This document shows positions 24,153 to 34,990 of a DNA stretch of 64,000 nt, in pieces. A program made the translations under genes and the position numbers. A model generated the notes under the pieces. That model was given only the letters and a program-made list of their open reading frames with translations, ran no database searches and was not told the origin of the DNA. Source of the stretch: Gordionus sp. m RMFG-2023 (Eukaryota > Nematomorpha > Gordioida > Chordodea > Parachordodidae); NCBI RefSeq assembly GCF_954871325.1, contig NC_088775.1, forward strand, positions 1,597,473-1,661,472. Direction: 5' to 3'. Each line of letters begins with the position of its first letter. The stretch's first letter is position 1.

Positions 24153-24709
24153 CAGGGACGAGAACCCTTCTTTCTAAAAAAATGCGTTCGGATTTGTATT
24201 TGGATTCAGTGAAAAATCTCAGTGTCCAATTCGGGTTCAGGTGAGTTCTGGGTTCGGTCCAGAAAAATAATGACCCATTAAAATTAATTAAAATAACAGA
24301 AACAACATTTTTAATAAATTTAAAAGGATTTTGCGAAAAATGGCCGACTCTTAAAAATGTAACAAAATATTCCACGAAACAAAAAAAAATTTTTTTTTTT
24401 GAATGAAAATCTTTTATAAATGAAAATCTTAAATCACGTTTTTTTTTAAAAATATTTATAATTATTTTTAAACATATAATTTAAAAATAAAAATAAACGA
24501 ATCTTTTAAAAAAGAAAGAAAGAAATAAATAAATAAAACGAAAAGTTAAAAATAAAAAATAAATTTTTTTAAAAATTTTTTTAAAAAAAAAGAAGCTCGA
24601 ACCCTAAACTCTAAATTTAAAAAAAAGGGGCTTGGGTTTGGGTTCAGCGAAATATCGAGGGTTCGCTCTTGGGTTCGGTTTAGCTCTTGGGTTCGGTTTC
24701 TCGTCCCTG
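24153..24709 (+). mobile_element. hAT-like MITE with CAGGGACGAGAA ends
   Basis: Ends CAGGGACGAGAACCC and, reversed, CAGGGACGAGAAACCG. Arms contain repeated GGGTTCGG; the middle is A/T-rich with no transposase. Flanks ACAAATAT and GTAAATAT agree at 6 of 8 positions. It is inserted in the right end of repeat family C copy 1. Confidence 0.75.
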
Positions 24710-24770
24710 GTAAATATATTGTTTTTTAAACATTTATATTTAATTAAAAATAGAATTATTTATTAGGAAC

Positions 24771-24975
24771 GCATTTACGTTTTAAGATCGTCAAAAATAT
24801 AAAAAAAACGCCGTTTATCATTTTTTTTTAAAAAAAACAACAAACTTTGTTCGCGAACGCGTATTTTTTGACGCGACGCGTTTATTTTAACGCGTTCATA
24901 TGTTCCCCAAAAATGAACGCGTATTTCTAACTTAAAACAAATATTTTGCCCGAATCTGTGATCGAATTCCCCCAA
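24771..24975. repeat. ACGCGTT-rich repeat block (copy 1)
   Basis: Words such as GACGCG, AACGCGT and ACGCGTTCA followed by TATGTTCCCCAAAAATGAAC also occur at 44034-44160, next to repeat family C in both places. They appear to belong to that family or to an element nested in it. Confidence 0.5.
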
Positions 24976-24999
24976 AAAATTAAAATTAAAAAAAACTTT

Positions 25000-25760
25000 C
25001 GAAATTTAAATGAAAATAAATATGTAAAAATGATTTTATAGATAATATAAAACAAAAATGAAATTTTTTTTTATTTGATATTACACTAGCAAATTTATCG
25101 GGTCGAATCAAACTATTTTTTAGGATAGTGCTTAACACGTAAATATTCGTGTACAGAACAAAAATGGAAATTTTTTCCATGGACAACAAAGCCAGCAATG
25201 CAGTATTTAGTCATTGGGTCGATTACGAATCGGTTATCGGTCAAAATATTTTCAAAATATTTTGGTGCATAATGTTTTACACGGCTTTATAGATATATAA
25301 AACAAAAATGAACATCTTTCAATTTAAATCACTATAGCAAATTTCGTCAATCAAATAATTAATAAGTGATCGGTTTTTAGTTCGGCGATCGGTCAAATCG
25401 AAATATTTTTAAAATTTTTTTTTTAGGATAATCTTATATACAGAAATATAAGCATTGGGAACGAAAATGAAGAGATTTTGATCAATAACGCTAGCAATAT
25501 GTGTAACTTACAATGTTTGCTATTATTTATCTATTTCTAAACCTACTCATAAATTAAATGTCAAACAAACCTATCATATTTTTTTAAATTATAGGTTTTC
25601 CAAATGTATTTACACCTAAATATATTTTAAAAAAGCGCTAACCAATAATCATATTTTTAATTTTATGCATTTAACGCTCTCTTATGGAGATATAATTGTT
25701 AAAATTTTAAAATTGAAAAATTAAAATTTGCGTTGTAATAAGCTAGTAAAATATATTATT
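25000..25760 (+). repeat. Dispersed repeat family C (copy 2)
   Basis: Shares the internal block (ATAACGCTAGCAATATGTG, CTACTCATAAATTAAATGTC) and the right end (CGCTCTCTTATGGAGATA...GTTGTAATAAGCTAGTAAA) with other C copies. No coding capacity seen. Confidence 0.6.
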
Positions 25761-25929
25761 TATTTATTTTTAAACATTAATATTATATAAAAAAAATAGC
25801 ATTATAAAATTATACGATATTTAACCTCAAAATTTAATTATATTTTTAAAAAAATGTTTTCTGAAAATGATTCTTAAATTAGGGATTATAATAATAAAAA
25901 TTTGAGATTTATAATTCCCAAAATGTTGC

Positions 25930-26330
25930 AAAAACCTTGCACTAACGTTTAGGTTTGAGTCGATAATATTTTGATTATATATAAAAGAATTAAATTTTTT
26001 ATATTTTATTTAAACCTTCAAATAAATTCACTTATATACATCAGTCATATATACAGTGTTGTTAAACGGCTGGATTCGACCCCATTTTTTTAATAACGGC
26101 TCTAAATTAGCCAGGAAAATACTGCCTTAAACATGGAGACTTCGTCGATAGATGTTCATTCAATCCTATTTCAAAATCTTTTAGGCTTGTGCATAATAAC
26201 TGTTTCTGGATAAAATTATCGAACTAGCCGTTTTTTTAAAAATCGGCTCAAAATAAGTCGCTTAACAACACTATATATATTTATATACCTGGTCAAATAA
26301 AATTAATCTGTAATATACTTAAAATGACGG
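25930..26330 (+). repeat. tRNA-derived SINE-like repeat (copy 1), split by foldback MITE
   Basis: CTTGCACTAACGTTTAGGTTT and the following ~120 bp match 27487-27700. The match resumes after the D1 MITE (26055-26272) with CCTGGTCAAATAAA. The box B position reads TTTAGGTTTGAGTCG, weaker than in copy 2. Confidence 0.5.
26055..26272 (+). mobile_element. Foldback MITE family D (D1)
   Basis: Begins AGTGTTGTTAAACGGCT and ends with the inverse CGCTTAACAACACT. Inside each end is a second self-complementary word pair (CGGCTC.AAA.. / AATCGGCTCAAAA). The core has TCTGGATAAAAT, shared by the other D copies. It is inserted in SINE-like copy 1. Confidence 0.75.
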
Positions 26331-26356
26331 CCTCCAAAAATAAAAATAACATTTAA

Positions 26357-26525
26357 ATGGAGCTAGTGGTTGTTAAAGCTTCGAGTTTTCACTAATAGAT
26401 GTCTAGACCTTTATGCCATCTACGAGCAAAATCTTCAGGGCTTTCGTGCTAATATGCTGGGATTAAATATCGAGTTAGCCGCCTTTTATTAAAATCGGAC
26501 TCACATCGAGCCGTTTATAACAAGA
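26357..26525 (+). mobile_element. Foldback MITE family D (D2), degraded
   Basis: GTGGTTGTTAAAG at the left, AATCGGACTCACATCGAGCC and CCGTTTATAACAAG at the right, with the family core between (CTACGAGCAAAATCTTCAGG). Confidence 0.6.
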
Positions 26526-26762
26526 CCAAAATGGACGTGAAAAGTTTAAAATATAAATATAAAAATCGTTTCGAAAAATTAACAATATATAATTTTTACG
26601 ATAATATAACACACATCAATTAAAAATAAAAAACAAAAAAAATAAAACTCTATCCATTAACCATTAAAATGTATATGCGAAAGCGATGATATAATGGTAA
26701 GTCGATATATTGGAGAAATAATGAAATAACAATAATTAGTATACCAACAAATCAAGTAGATT

Positions 26763-27067
26763 TGGTGGGGAGTGGTCAAAATAGCTTTACAAAATAGTTG
26801 TTTTTCACGTAATTATACCGTCAACATAATCAGTTAAAAAGTACACTATATATTGGCTAATGGGGAGAGGTCAAAACAGCTATTCATAATACTTTTTTTC
26901 GTGATTGTACCCTTAACTTAGAAAGATATAAGAAAGGTACAAATTACACCCTATATGGGGCTAATAGGGAATGATCAAAATAGTAATCCATAATAGTTTA
27001 TTTCGTAATTATATCCTTAACTTAGAAAGATATAAGAAAGGTAGATATTACACTAGGTATGGGGCTA
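26763..27067 (+). repeat. Tandem repeat, three ~100-bp units
   Basis: Three units beginning GG.GAGTGGTCAAAATAGC, GGGGAGAGGTCAAAACAGC and GGGAATGATCAAAATAG, each followed by a CGTAATTATACC-like block; units 2 and 3 also share TTAACTTAGAAAGATATAAG. Divergence is visible between units. Confidence 0.75.
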
Positions 27068-27300
27068 ATTGATATAATATAATAATATTCACAAATAATG
27101 GTTTAAAAATTAATTATTAATATTACTATACACAGGCCTGATATCTATTACTTTAAAAAATACTAAATCAATGTTATTAAAAAAGTTAAACTAAATTTAA
27201 ATGTTACACAAAAAAACAATATTTTAAAAACCTATTTTGACTGTAAAATAAAAGTGTGAATACAATTCCATAGATGTTGTTCTTGTCTAAAATTCCATTC

Positions 27301-27371
<71 letters not shown>

Positions 27372-27373
27372 TC
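27301..27373. repeat. (TTTC)n microsatellite
   Basis: About 18 perfect copies, directly at the 5' edge of SINE-like copy 2. Confidence 0.97.
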
Positions 27374-27700
27374 AGCGTCTCTCCGTAAGTCTCATACCAG
27401 GTACACGAAGGTCGTTATCCAGGTTTTTCCCCACCAGAATAAAGCTGGTGCCCCTTATCCTCCACCATGTTGCAAGGGGGAGGGGGAGAACTTGCACTAA
27501 CGTTGCGGGTTCGAGACGATGATATTTTGATAATATATATATAAGAATTTAATTTTCTTTTAAACCTTCAATTAATTCACTTGTATATACATCATAATAC
27601 AGTCATAATTCATAATACTATTATACTTGGTCAAATAAATTAATCGGTATATAATACGAAATTTAAAAGCCTTAAGACAGTAAAAAATTTTTTTTTAAAG
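27374..27700 (+). repeat. tRNA-derived SINE-like repeat (copy 2)
   Basis: Contains GCGGGTTCGAGACGATG, close to the RNA polymerase III B box GGTTCGANNCC, preceded by CTTGCACTAACGTT as in a tRNA anticodon-variable region. The tail matches the sequence at 25960-26320. No full tRNA cloverleaf can be drawn, so a SINE or tRNA-related relic is more likely than a tRNA gene. Confidence 0.5.
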
Positions 27701-27790
27701 ATTTACATATCAATTGAAAATAACGAATATAATTATTTTACAATAATATAACACAAATGAATACATTAAATATAAATTCTAAATTTATAT

Positions 27791-28087
27791 TAAGGACCTG
27801 CAGAGGTACCATTTGTACGGCCCCGGCCCGGTTTTTTTTTAAAAAAAATTTTCAGGCCCGGCCCGGATTTTTATGAAAAATTTCAGGCCCGGCCCGGATT
27901 TTTATGAAAAATTTCAGGCCCGACTCGGATTTTTTTAAAAATATATTTTATTTATTTTGGATTTTTACAGCTAATAATGGCGATTTCAAATATTTAGTTT
28001 CAAAATATAGGGCCCACGGCCCGGCTAAATTTTAAAAAATTAAAATAAGACCCGACCCGGACTTAGGGCCGGGCCTGCAGATTTCTG
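27791..28087 (+). mobile_element. hAT-type MITE family A, complete, exact TSD (A2)
   Basis: Exact 8-bp direct repeat ATTTATAT at 27783-27790 and 28088-28095. The ends are TAAGGACCTGCAGAGGTACC and, reversed, CAGAAATCTGCAGGCC. A tandem GGCCCGGATTTTTATGAAAA duplication is present in the left arm. Confidence 0.87.
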
Positions 28088-28095
28088 ATTTATAT

Positions 28096-29230
28096 CAACC
28101 AACCTATCAAATCTTTTTAGCCTTGTATTTTATGATGCAAATAAAAATAGTTTATAAATTTTTTAATGGTTTTGTCATTTTTGCTATATTTTTTTGTGTG
28201 TTAAATAAAAAGCTTCGAAATCAAACTTTTTATATGATTGGCTTCGATATCGGTTGTAAGCTATAAATAAATTTATGACTAAATCAAAACTTTTTTTTTT
28301 CATTTTTCCAAAACCTCGGGTTAAAAAAAATTTTTTTCGGACCGGGTTCGGTAACCGAATTGGTGATGTAATAATTATTTTTTGCCTATTCGGAAAAAAT
28401 CTGGGGTTTCATTCTCTCATTCCCCATCTTTTCCATGGTTATTTTAAAAAAAAATACGAAAGTTTTTTTTTCTTCTTCAAATCACTATTTTTTCTTCTTT
28501 TAATTTATAATATATTAATATAAACCAGTAGGAAATATTTGTTTAAATCAATACTAATGTAAGTGGGGTGGGCCTTGCAATTATAATAATAAGTCGACTG
28601 TGGTCGGTGATAGTATTTTAAAATGTCTTTGTCGTCGGTCGAGTAGTAGTTTTTTTTATTAAAAAGTATCTTTTCTTTGTTACAAAAATGTCTATGTCTT
28701 TCAACAAATAACGTTTAATAATGTTCAATTTACATGATATTAAAGTTTAATTTAATATATATCGCACGATTAACATTATGGAAATTATATTAACGTTTAA
28801 CACAAATAATAAATAAATAACTTTGTTACGAATATGTAACAAATACCAATATTTTGGAACCAATACCAATACCAATAATCAATATTTCGTTAATCTAAGG
28901 TTTTTTAATATTGGTTCCCAGGCCAGTGTCCACTTTCTAATTAAATGACGAACCAGGCCCTATGTTTTTTTAAAAAAAAAGAAGTCTTTCACTAAAAAAA
29001 AAGAGACCACGAAACTAGAATATTTTTCTTGAATCATCTTTAAAATTAAATTTAGAAAAAAATTCCATTTTCAATATAATAAATGTGTATTTTAAAGGTC
29101 TCGATAGCATAAATTATATTATATTAAAAAATTTACAATTAATTTTTATATAAATTTTTAATCATCAATTTCCTAATATTTCTATTTTATAATTAATTTA
29201 TATATAAAAAATTTTCAAAAAAAAATAGGC
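28096..29230. other. AT-rich intergenic stretch
   Basis: No genes seen. Contains short repeats of ACCAATACCAATA near 28850-28890. Confidence 0.4.
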
Positions 29231-29740
29231 CTCTGTTTGGACTCATAATTTTAAAGATCTGGGTTCGGATGGCAATGGGTTAAGAAAATGCCATCTAAAC
29301 CGAACCTGAACCGAACCATTAAATCGCTAGAAACCGGTAATCGAACTTAAACCGAGCCTAAACCGCTAAAATAATTTCAACCGAACAGCTAAAATGCCTC
29401 TGAACCGGTTTGAGATTTTAATTATATAATTGTTATTAAAATTATTCATTGATATTTATAAATTAAATATTATATTATAATGTGCAAATGATAAAACTGA
29501 AGGTTTCATTTATGTTTTTTTTAAATTTTAATGATGAAATAAAAAAATACATTCTTCCCTATACTTAATTCGAATATAGGTTTGAATAAAAAGTGTCCAA
29601 ACCGGTTATTAGCGGTTCAAACCGAACCGATATTTTAATTACAAACCGAACCCGAACCTGAACCAAACCGATATTTGTTTCGGTTTAGATCCCTGCCTGT
29701 CGGGTTCGGATTCAGACAAGAACCCTGTATTTTAGCATAA
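29231..29740 (+). mobile_element. hAT-like MITE with GGTTCGG arms, ends uncertain
   Basis: Many AACCGAACC and GGTTCGG words occur in both orientations around an AT-rich core. The right end reversed reads CAGGGTTCTTGTCTGAATCC. No target duplication could be read, so the boundaries are estimates. Confidence 0.45.
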
Positions 29741-29984
29741 TTTTTGCAAGATCTGCCTTCTCAATCGTAAAAAAATTACGCCGGTTTCGAATATTTAATT
29801 TTAAGCCCTCATCCAGCTAGAGTTTTTATACCCCTTTATGGTCCTCTCCTGGACCAAACCGGGTTTAGAACCCGCCTTGGGGGGGGGGGTCTCCGCTATA
29901 AAAAACGGAATAAATTATATTCTAAATATCAGAAAATCTGGAATGCCAATTATTAGTTATAAAAAATTAAAAATAAATTTAAAT

Positions 29985-30105
29985 ATATTTTTTTTTAAAT
30001 CCCGGGTCGGGCCCGAAAATATAAAAACCCGGGTCAGTCCCGGGTCGAATAAAAATTAAAAAAAAAATCCTGGCCGGGTTATGCAGGTGGTATCTCTGCA
30101 AGTCA
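29985..30105 (-). mobile_element. hAT-type MITE family A, partial (A6)
   Basis: Reverse complement ends GACTTGCAGAGATACCACC, like the left end of the A family, with CCCGGGTCGGG blocks. The other end is lost. Confidence 0.6.
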
Positions 30106-30827
30106 TAGCTAAATATTATATTTTTATAGAAGTTTATATATCATCTATTTTTATAAAAAATTATCTTAAAATGATGTATTATAACTGTGAATTATGAAAA
30201 CTCACGAAATTTTAAAGATCTTGAAGAATAATTATGACTGAGTTATGTGCAAATAAACGTGAATCATGAATTTTAAAAATTAAAATTCCCTACTAGTTCC
30301 AGATTCTTGGCCCACTGACACCAGTAAATTTCATGCCCATCAATATATGATAAATAATCCTTTTTGAGCCCAATAAATACAAACAAAATTGATAAATATG
30401 CGTTAAATATTCGGCATATAATCTAAATCCCAAATGCTATTATTTCTTTAATGACTTTATCGCTATTCGATCAAGATTTTAGATGATTTTGGGATTCACA
30501 AAACATTTCTATCATCAAAATTTTTTAAATATAATTCTTATCGTTTAAAAACAAAATTAGAATCTTCGGTTTCTAAATTGGATCTAAACTGGATCTACAA
30601 TGAAGCCTACAATCTTTTTAAAAAAATTTTTCAATGATCTGAATCAATTCTGACTTACCTTCACCAGCCATATAGTTATTTATAATATCGTTTTAAAATA
30701 TCTAAGCTAGTTGAAGGGGGGGGGGGGGTTGGAATTGTTAACAACCATGAAAACCTTATGATGAAATTTTATCATGTTCATGGTATTTTCATATTATTGT
30801 AATATAATAATATGTACATAATGGAGG
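30106..30827. other. AT-rich intergenic stretch
   Basis: No genes or delimited repeats. A G-run of 12 at 30717-30728. Confidence 0.4.
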
Positions 30828-30835
30828 CCTTAACC

Positions 30836-31815
30836 TAGAGATCATTTGGCGGGTTTTTTACCCAGGCAGCCCAGACGAGCAGGTTAAAAAATTTTTAAAA
30901 ACGGATCGGCTGTTGGGCGGTCTAAGAAATTTAGAACTTTTATATGTTTATTTGAAAAACAATTTAAGTAAACAATTACAAAAAAAAATACTCCCTGAAA
31001 TTTGAACATTTTTAATACCAACCGATAACAAGAGGATTTTATCGTCGGAAGAAATTAAATAAGGTAAAAATATATCTAAACATGTTGGATTTGATTTGCA
31101 TGGAAGAATGTAACATCAACATGGATGAAAATCTTATTTTACACGTTTTCCCTTAAAGCTAAGATAAATCAATTAAAGATTATTAAAATATAAATTGCAA
31201 ATGCTTGTAATAGAAAGTAGCATCCACGAAATAAAACAACAGATGGGAAATTGTTACAGAGGAAAGCATATGACATAATAAAAAGTTTAAAAATTTTAGG
31301 CTATATAGTTTTAGTTTTAGTTTACAATTTATAAACAATTAATTTATATTATTTCAACTTTTTATATTTTTTTGCTAAAAATATCTCATTTGAGTAGAGG
31401 ATATACTTCAAAACGGATATTCTACTTTGATGGAAACGATAAGAAAAAGCGTTATCAAAGCTATCAAGATTAGCTAAAGAAAATATTAGAAATTCCAGGA
31501 ACCAGCGCTTCTCCTGAAACGAGGAATTAGCATCACTAGAAGTATATCAAATAAATTCCTTACCCGTAATTTAAAGTGAATATATTTTTTTTTGCTTTAA
31601 TATAGCGCAATTTCCCTAAATTATTCAGAACTTTTTTTTAATAAAGGATGTAACTCCATAACTATTTCATTTTTTTCTAAAAAAAATAGATACTTTATTT
31701 AAGTTTCCTCTAGGGCGGAAGTGGGTGGTTAAAATTTATCTTATAAATAATGGACGGGGGCGGGTACAGACTAAAAAGCGGGCGAGCCTTACAAGCCGCC
31801 CAGAGCGGGCCTCTA
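30836..31815 (+). mobile_element. hAT-type element, TAGAGGYCCGC family (copy 2), near-exact TSD
   Basis: Ends TAGAGATCATTTGGCGGG and, reversed, TAGAGGCCCGCTCTGGGCGG. The flanks CCTTAACC (30828-30835) and CCTTAGCC (31816-31823) match at 7 of 8 positions. 980 bp, AT-rich core without a readable transposase. Same family as 4492-4878. Confidence 0.75.
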
Positions 31816-31938
31816 CCTTAGCCCTTTGTTAATGAAATAAAAAAAATGGCGCTGGGGATATTTCCCATTTGGGAACGTTTAATATTAACCAAGTTAATCG
31901 TGGTAAACTATTACACACGTTTTTTTCTTCCTTCATAT

Positions 31939-32119
31939 CAGAGGACCTGCAGAGGTATCATTTGTAAGGACCGGCCCGGTCCGGCCCGGCCCGGATATTT
32001 TTTAGAATTTTTTCCGGCCCGGCCCGTTCAGGCCCGGACCGGGAAATTTAAAAAAAATTAAAAATACGGCCCGGTCCGGGTATTCGGGCCTGGCTTAGGG
32101 CCGGGTTTGCAGGTCTCTG
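31939..32119 (+). mobile_element. hAT-type MITE family A, complete (A3)
   Basis: Ends CAGAGGACCTGCAGAGGT and, reversed, CAGAGACCTGCAAACCC. Flanks CTTCATAT (31931-31938) and CTTTATAT (32120-32127), 7 of 8. GC-rich arms with almost no core. Confidence 0.82.
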
Positions 32120-32127
32120 CTTTATAT

Positions 32128-32487
32128 GAAGTGTATTTTTTTTAAAAATAAATTTCCACCTTAATTTAAATATATTTGCGATAGTTTTAGTTTTGTCATT
32201 AATATAACCTTAAATTTCGATGTTATGCAAAAAAAAATTATCACTTTTTTTCTTTCTGCAATATAAAAAACTAAAATAAGAATAATATAAATTAATTTGA
32301 TTATCTAAATTCTTTAAAACAACATATATTTTGTTACGGCTTAATTAATTAATTTTCGGATTAATAAAACCAAATTTATTTTTTTTTATATATCTAATTT
32401 TTGTTGAGTTATAAAAAAAAATTTTTTTTTGCCTTTAAATATTGGCATTGCAATTTATTATCGCCTCCTTCGCTACTAAGAGAAAAT
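32128..32487. other. Upstream region of the chitin-binding protein gene
   Basis: AT-rich, likely promoter and 5' UTR of the gene starting at 32488. No core promoter element can be singled out. Confidence 0.4.
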
Positions 32488-33723
32488 ATGAGAATCTGGC
32501 TAATTTATCTTGTTGTCATCCTTTCGTATTTCAATCAAGAACTGTATGCGCAAAATTCGGCTATAACCCAAGATATCCGTAATAATTATAAATTTTTTTA
32601 AAAAAAATGTAAATGTTATATATTACATGTGAAAGGAAATGTTACTTTGAGAATTGAAATTTGAATTAATTTTTTTTTTCCAGAACTTTGCTCACAAAAT
32701 TCGGGAAAGAGGGGAAAATACGTTCGCGGTCACCCAACTCAATTAAACGAATACATTCAATGCGATGAGCAAGGCCACGCCACGATTAAGAACTGCCACG
32801 CGGGGTTCATATTCAATCCTTTCGTTCGCAAATGTACGCATGTGGACGACGTTGGAAAAGCCATAAGCAGAATGCTAGCGACTCTTATGGCGCCAAAAAC
32901 GAAGCCCGCCATAAGCACTAATAATATTGGCGACTTCTCTAACACGGATACTATTGGTAAAAGAACGAAGACCGCTCGTGACGCTAATAACAAAAAAATA
33001 AGAAAGAAGCGTCAACCGCCATTCGGATTTCCTCAACCCGGGTCAAATTTTGGACGCCCGCCACAATCTCAACTTTTTTTGGGAAGGCCCCCACCACCTT
33101 CTCTATTTAGAGGTCAGCCCCCTCCACCGCCTTTCCGACCTCAACCTCCACCGCCTTTCAGACTTCCGCCTCCGCCGCCTTTCCGACCTCCACCGCCACC
33201 GCCTTTCAGACCTCCACCTCTACCGCCTTTCAGACCGCCTCCTCTACCGCCTTTCAGACCTCAACCTCCACCACCTTTTAGACTTCCGCCTCCACCTCCG
33301 CCTCCGCCTCCGCCTCCACCCCCATCAGTATTTATCATATATTTTCTTCCGACATAAATTATACACACAAATGTCAATTATGCTTATTTAAACAACTTTG
33401 TTAAATGTGAGACCAGAAATTTCAACATTTCGTAATTTCATTTTAAATTTGTTATATTGTTGCGTTTGTTTCCTTATAAAAAAAAAATGTAGATTTTTGG
33501 TAATAGGGGACACAGTCAACAGTTTTCACCTTCATTTTCCAACTTTGGCAGAATGACCATGCCGATGCAAGAGCCCGCCCAGCAGCCCATTCATGAGCCA
33601 ATTCAAGAACCTGCTCAGAGTCACCTCCAAGAACCCTTTCAGGAGCCAGATCAGGAGCCAGCTCAGGACTCCCTTTCTTCCGAAGTTGATGCGTCGGATA
33701 ACACGGGAGAAAGATTTAATTGA
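32488..33723 (+). CDS. Secreted chitin-binding (CBM14/peritrophin-like) protein with Pro-rich and QEP-rich tail, three exons
   Basis: Exons 32488-32578, 32684-33327 and 33493-33723 give 321 aa. Introns are 105 and 165 nt, GT-AG, with a strong polypyrimidine tract before 32684. Residues 1-21 form a signal peptide (cleavage likely after A21). Residues 33-81 fit a CBM14 chitin-binding domain: C33, C57, C68, C81, with the typical EYIQC and CHAGFIFNPF blocks. Only four of the usual six cysteines are present; the missing ones fit loss of one disulfide. A basic KKIRKKR patch near residue 135 could be a convertase site. Then follow a Pro-rich tract of PPPF-R repeats (about 150-245) and, in exon 3, a Gln-Glu-Pro repeat tail. 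It is probably a matrix, cuticle or peritrophic protein. AATAAA at 33832 may be the poly(A) signal. Exon 3 is inferred from frame, phase and composition. Confidence 0.8.
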
Positions 33724-34664
33724 AATATATATTATAAATTTTAATAGGCTTATTAAATTTTGTATCATATTGGTGCCATAAAAGGTTTAATTGAAAACGT
33801 ATGAAAAAAAAAAATTTATTGTTCTTTTGTTAATAAAATTGATCATCCGAGTCCGCCCCTCCGAAATTATTCTTTCATTAAGTATATACCTAGACAAAGT
33901 TTCTCGAACATAACACCCGAAATTAAGATCAAATATTTGACATTCAATTCTTAACAAGGAACTGTGTTTTAGGTAAGTGATGTCAAAATTGCTTCATTCA
34001 TTAATAGGAAATACGTTGGTAGTCATATACAACGTTTGCACTTTACTAGATTTAAAAAAAAAAATTGGAAAAGTCAATTTAATATGATATAAAGGAATGT
34101 CGGACTAATATATCCCGGACCATTATTTCCAGGAAAAGTGCTTCATTTGAGCAGATTTTTAAAAACGGCTGACTTAATGTTTTAGCCCAAGATTACATTG
34201 CCCTAAGCCTCCTCGAGGATTCTATAAAATAAGATGTCAAAATTTGTGCCATCTATGGAGCAAAGTTTTCAGCCTTACGTAATATTTCCTATTTTCCTGG
34301 ATAAAATATTTAAAAAGTAGCGATTTTGTATCGATAAACTATAGGGCTAATTTTTTGTATAAACTTTTTAAAATTGGGGGGAGAGAAATTTTTTTTGATA
34401 AATTACATTACCACGAAAATAAAAGTAAACACAAATATAAATAAGCTAATAAATAAGGTTAATAATCCTTCGAGAAGACATTCCCCATTGTCAAATATTA
34501 GGGACGAATCTCGGGCCGCGAGAGGTTAGAAGCTGTATCGAGGGATCCTTGGTTCTGTTGCTATCATATAAGCAAGTATGTATTCGGGGGGGGGGGGGGG
34601 AGAATTTAAAATACGTAGCAGAAATTTTTGGAGAATGTAATTAGTAAATTTTTTTTTATCACAA
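33724..34664. other. Intergenic stretch with a degraded foldback MITE
   Basis: A putative poly(A) signal AATAAA at 33832-33837. A decayed family D copy lies at about 34140-34330 (AAAAACGGCTGACTTAATG, CATCTATGGAGCAAAGTTTTC, CCTGGATAAAAT). A G-run at 34587-34600. No genes seen. Confidence 0.45.
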
Positions 34665-34990
34665 AATAAGCCAATATTACCCGGCTCAGCCCGAAATTTT
34701 TTTTTAAAAAATTTTACCGGCCCGACCCTGTCCGAATTTATTTAAATACAGAAATTAATTTTTTATAATTACTCAAAATAAAAGTGCCAACTAGTTTCTT
34801 ATAAATAAAATTATTTTTTATTTTACACAAAAAATTCAATATAAAATCGATAAATTTAGATACATTTAAAAAAAATAAAATTCCAAAGCTCGACCCGGCT
34901 CGACCCGGCCCGGGCTGATCCGACCGAATTTTTTTAAAAAATATTAAGCCCGAGCCGAGTGCGGGCCGGGACTACTTTTGCAGATCTCTA
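34665..34990 (+). mobile_element. hAT-type MITE family B (B5), left end degraded
   Basis: Right end reversed reads TAGAGATCTGCAAAAGTAG; the core matches B1 and B6 (CAATATAAAATCGATAAATT). Left terminal repeat and TSD not recognisable. Confidence 0.7.

Larger units (their letters stand above)
23197..24770 (+). repeat. Dispersed repeat family C (copy 1), split by a hAT MITE
   Basis: Left end AGCTTATTACAAC...CATAAGAGGGCGTTAAATG; near 24070-24150 the same sequence appears inverted (CGCCCTC..ATGGAGATA...GTAATAAGCTA), so the family has terminal inverted repeats of roughly 75 bp. Internal phrases such as GAGTTCGGC.ATCGGTCAAAT recur within and between copies. A (TTTC)n run lies at 23504-23548. Coordinates and superfamily are approximate. 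Confidence 0.6.

Noticed and set aside
24142-24375. 77-aa minus-strand ORF
   Set aside because: Lies within the arms of a hAT-like MITE; no coding signal.
33050-33391. Second-frame ORF over the Pro-rich exon
   Set aside because: Shadow of the chitin-binding protein exon; repeats in DNA keep the other frame open.
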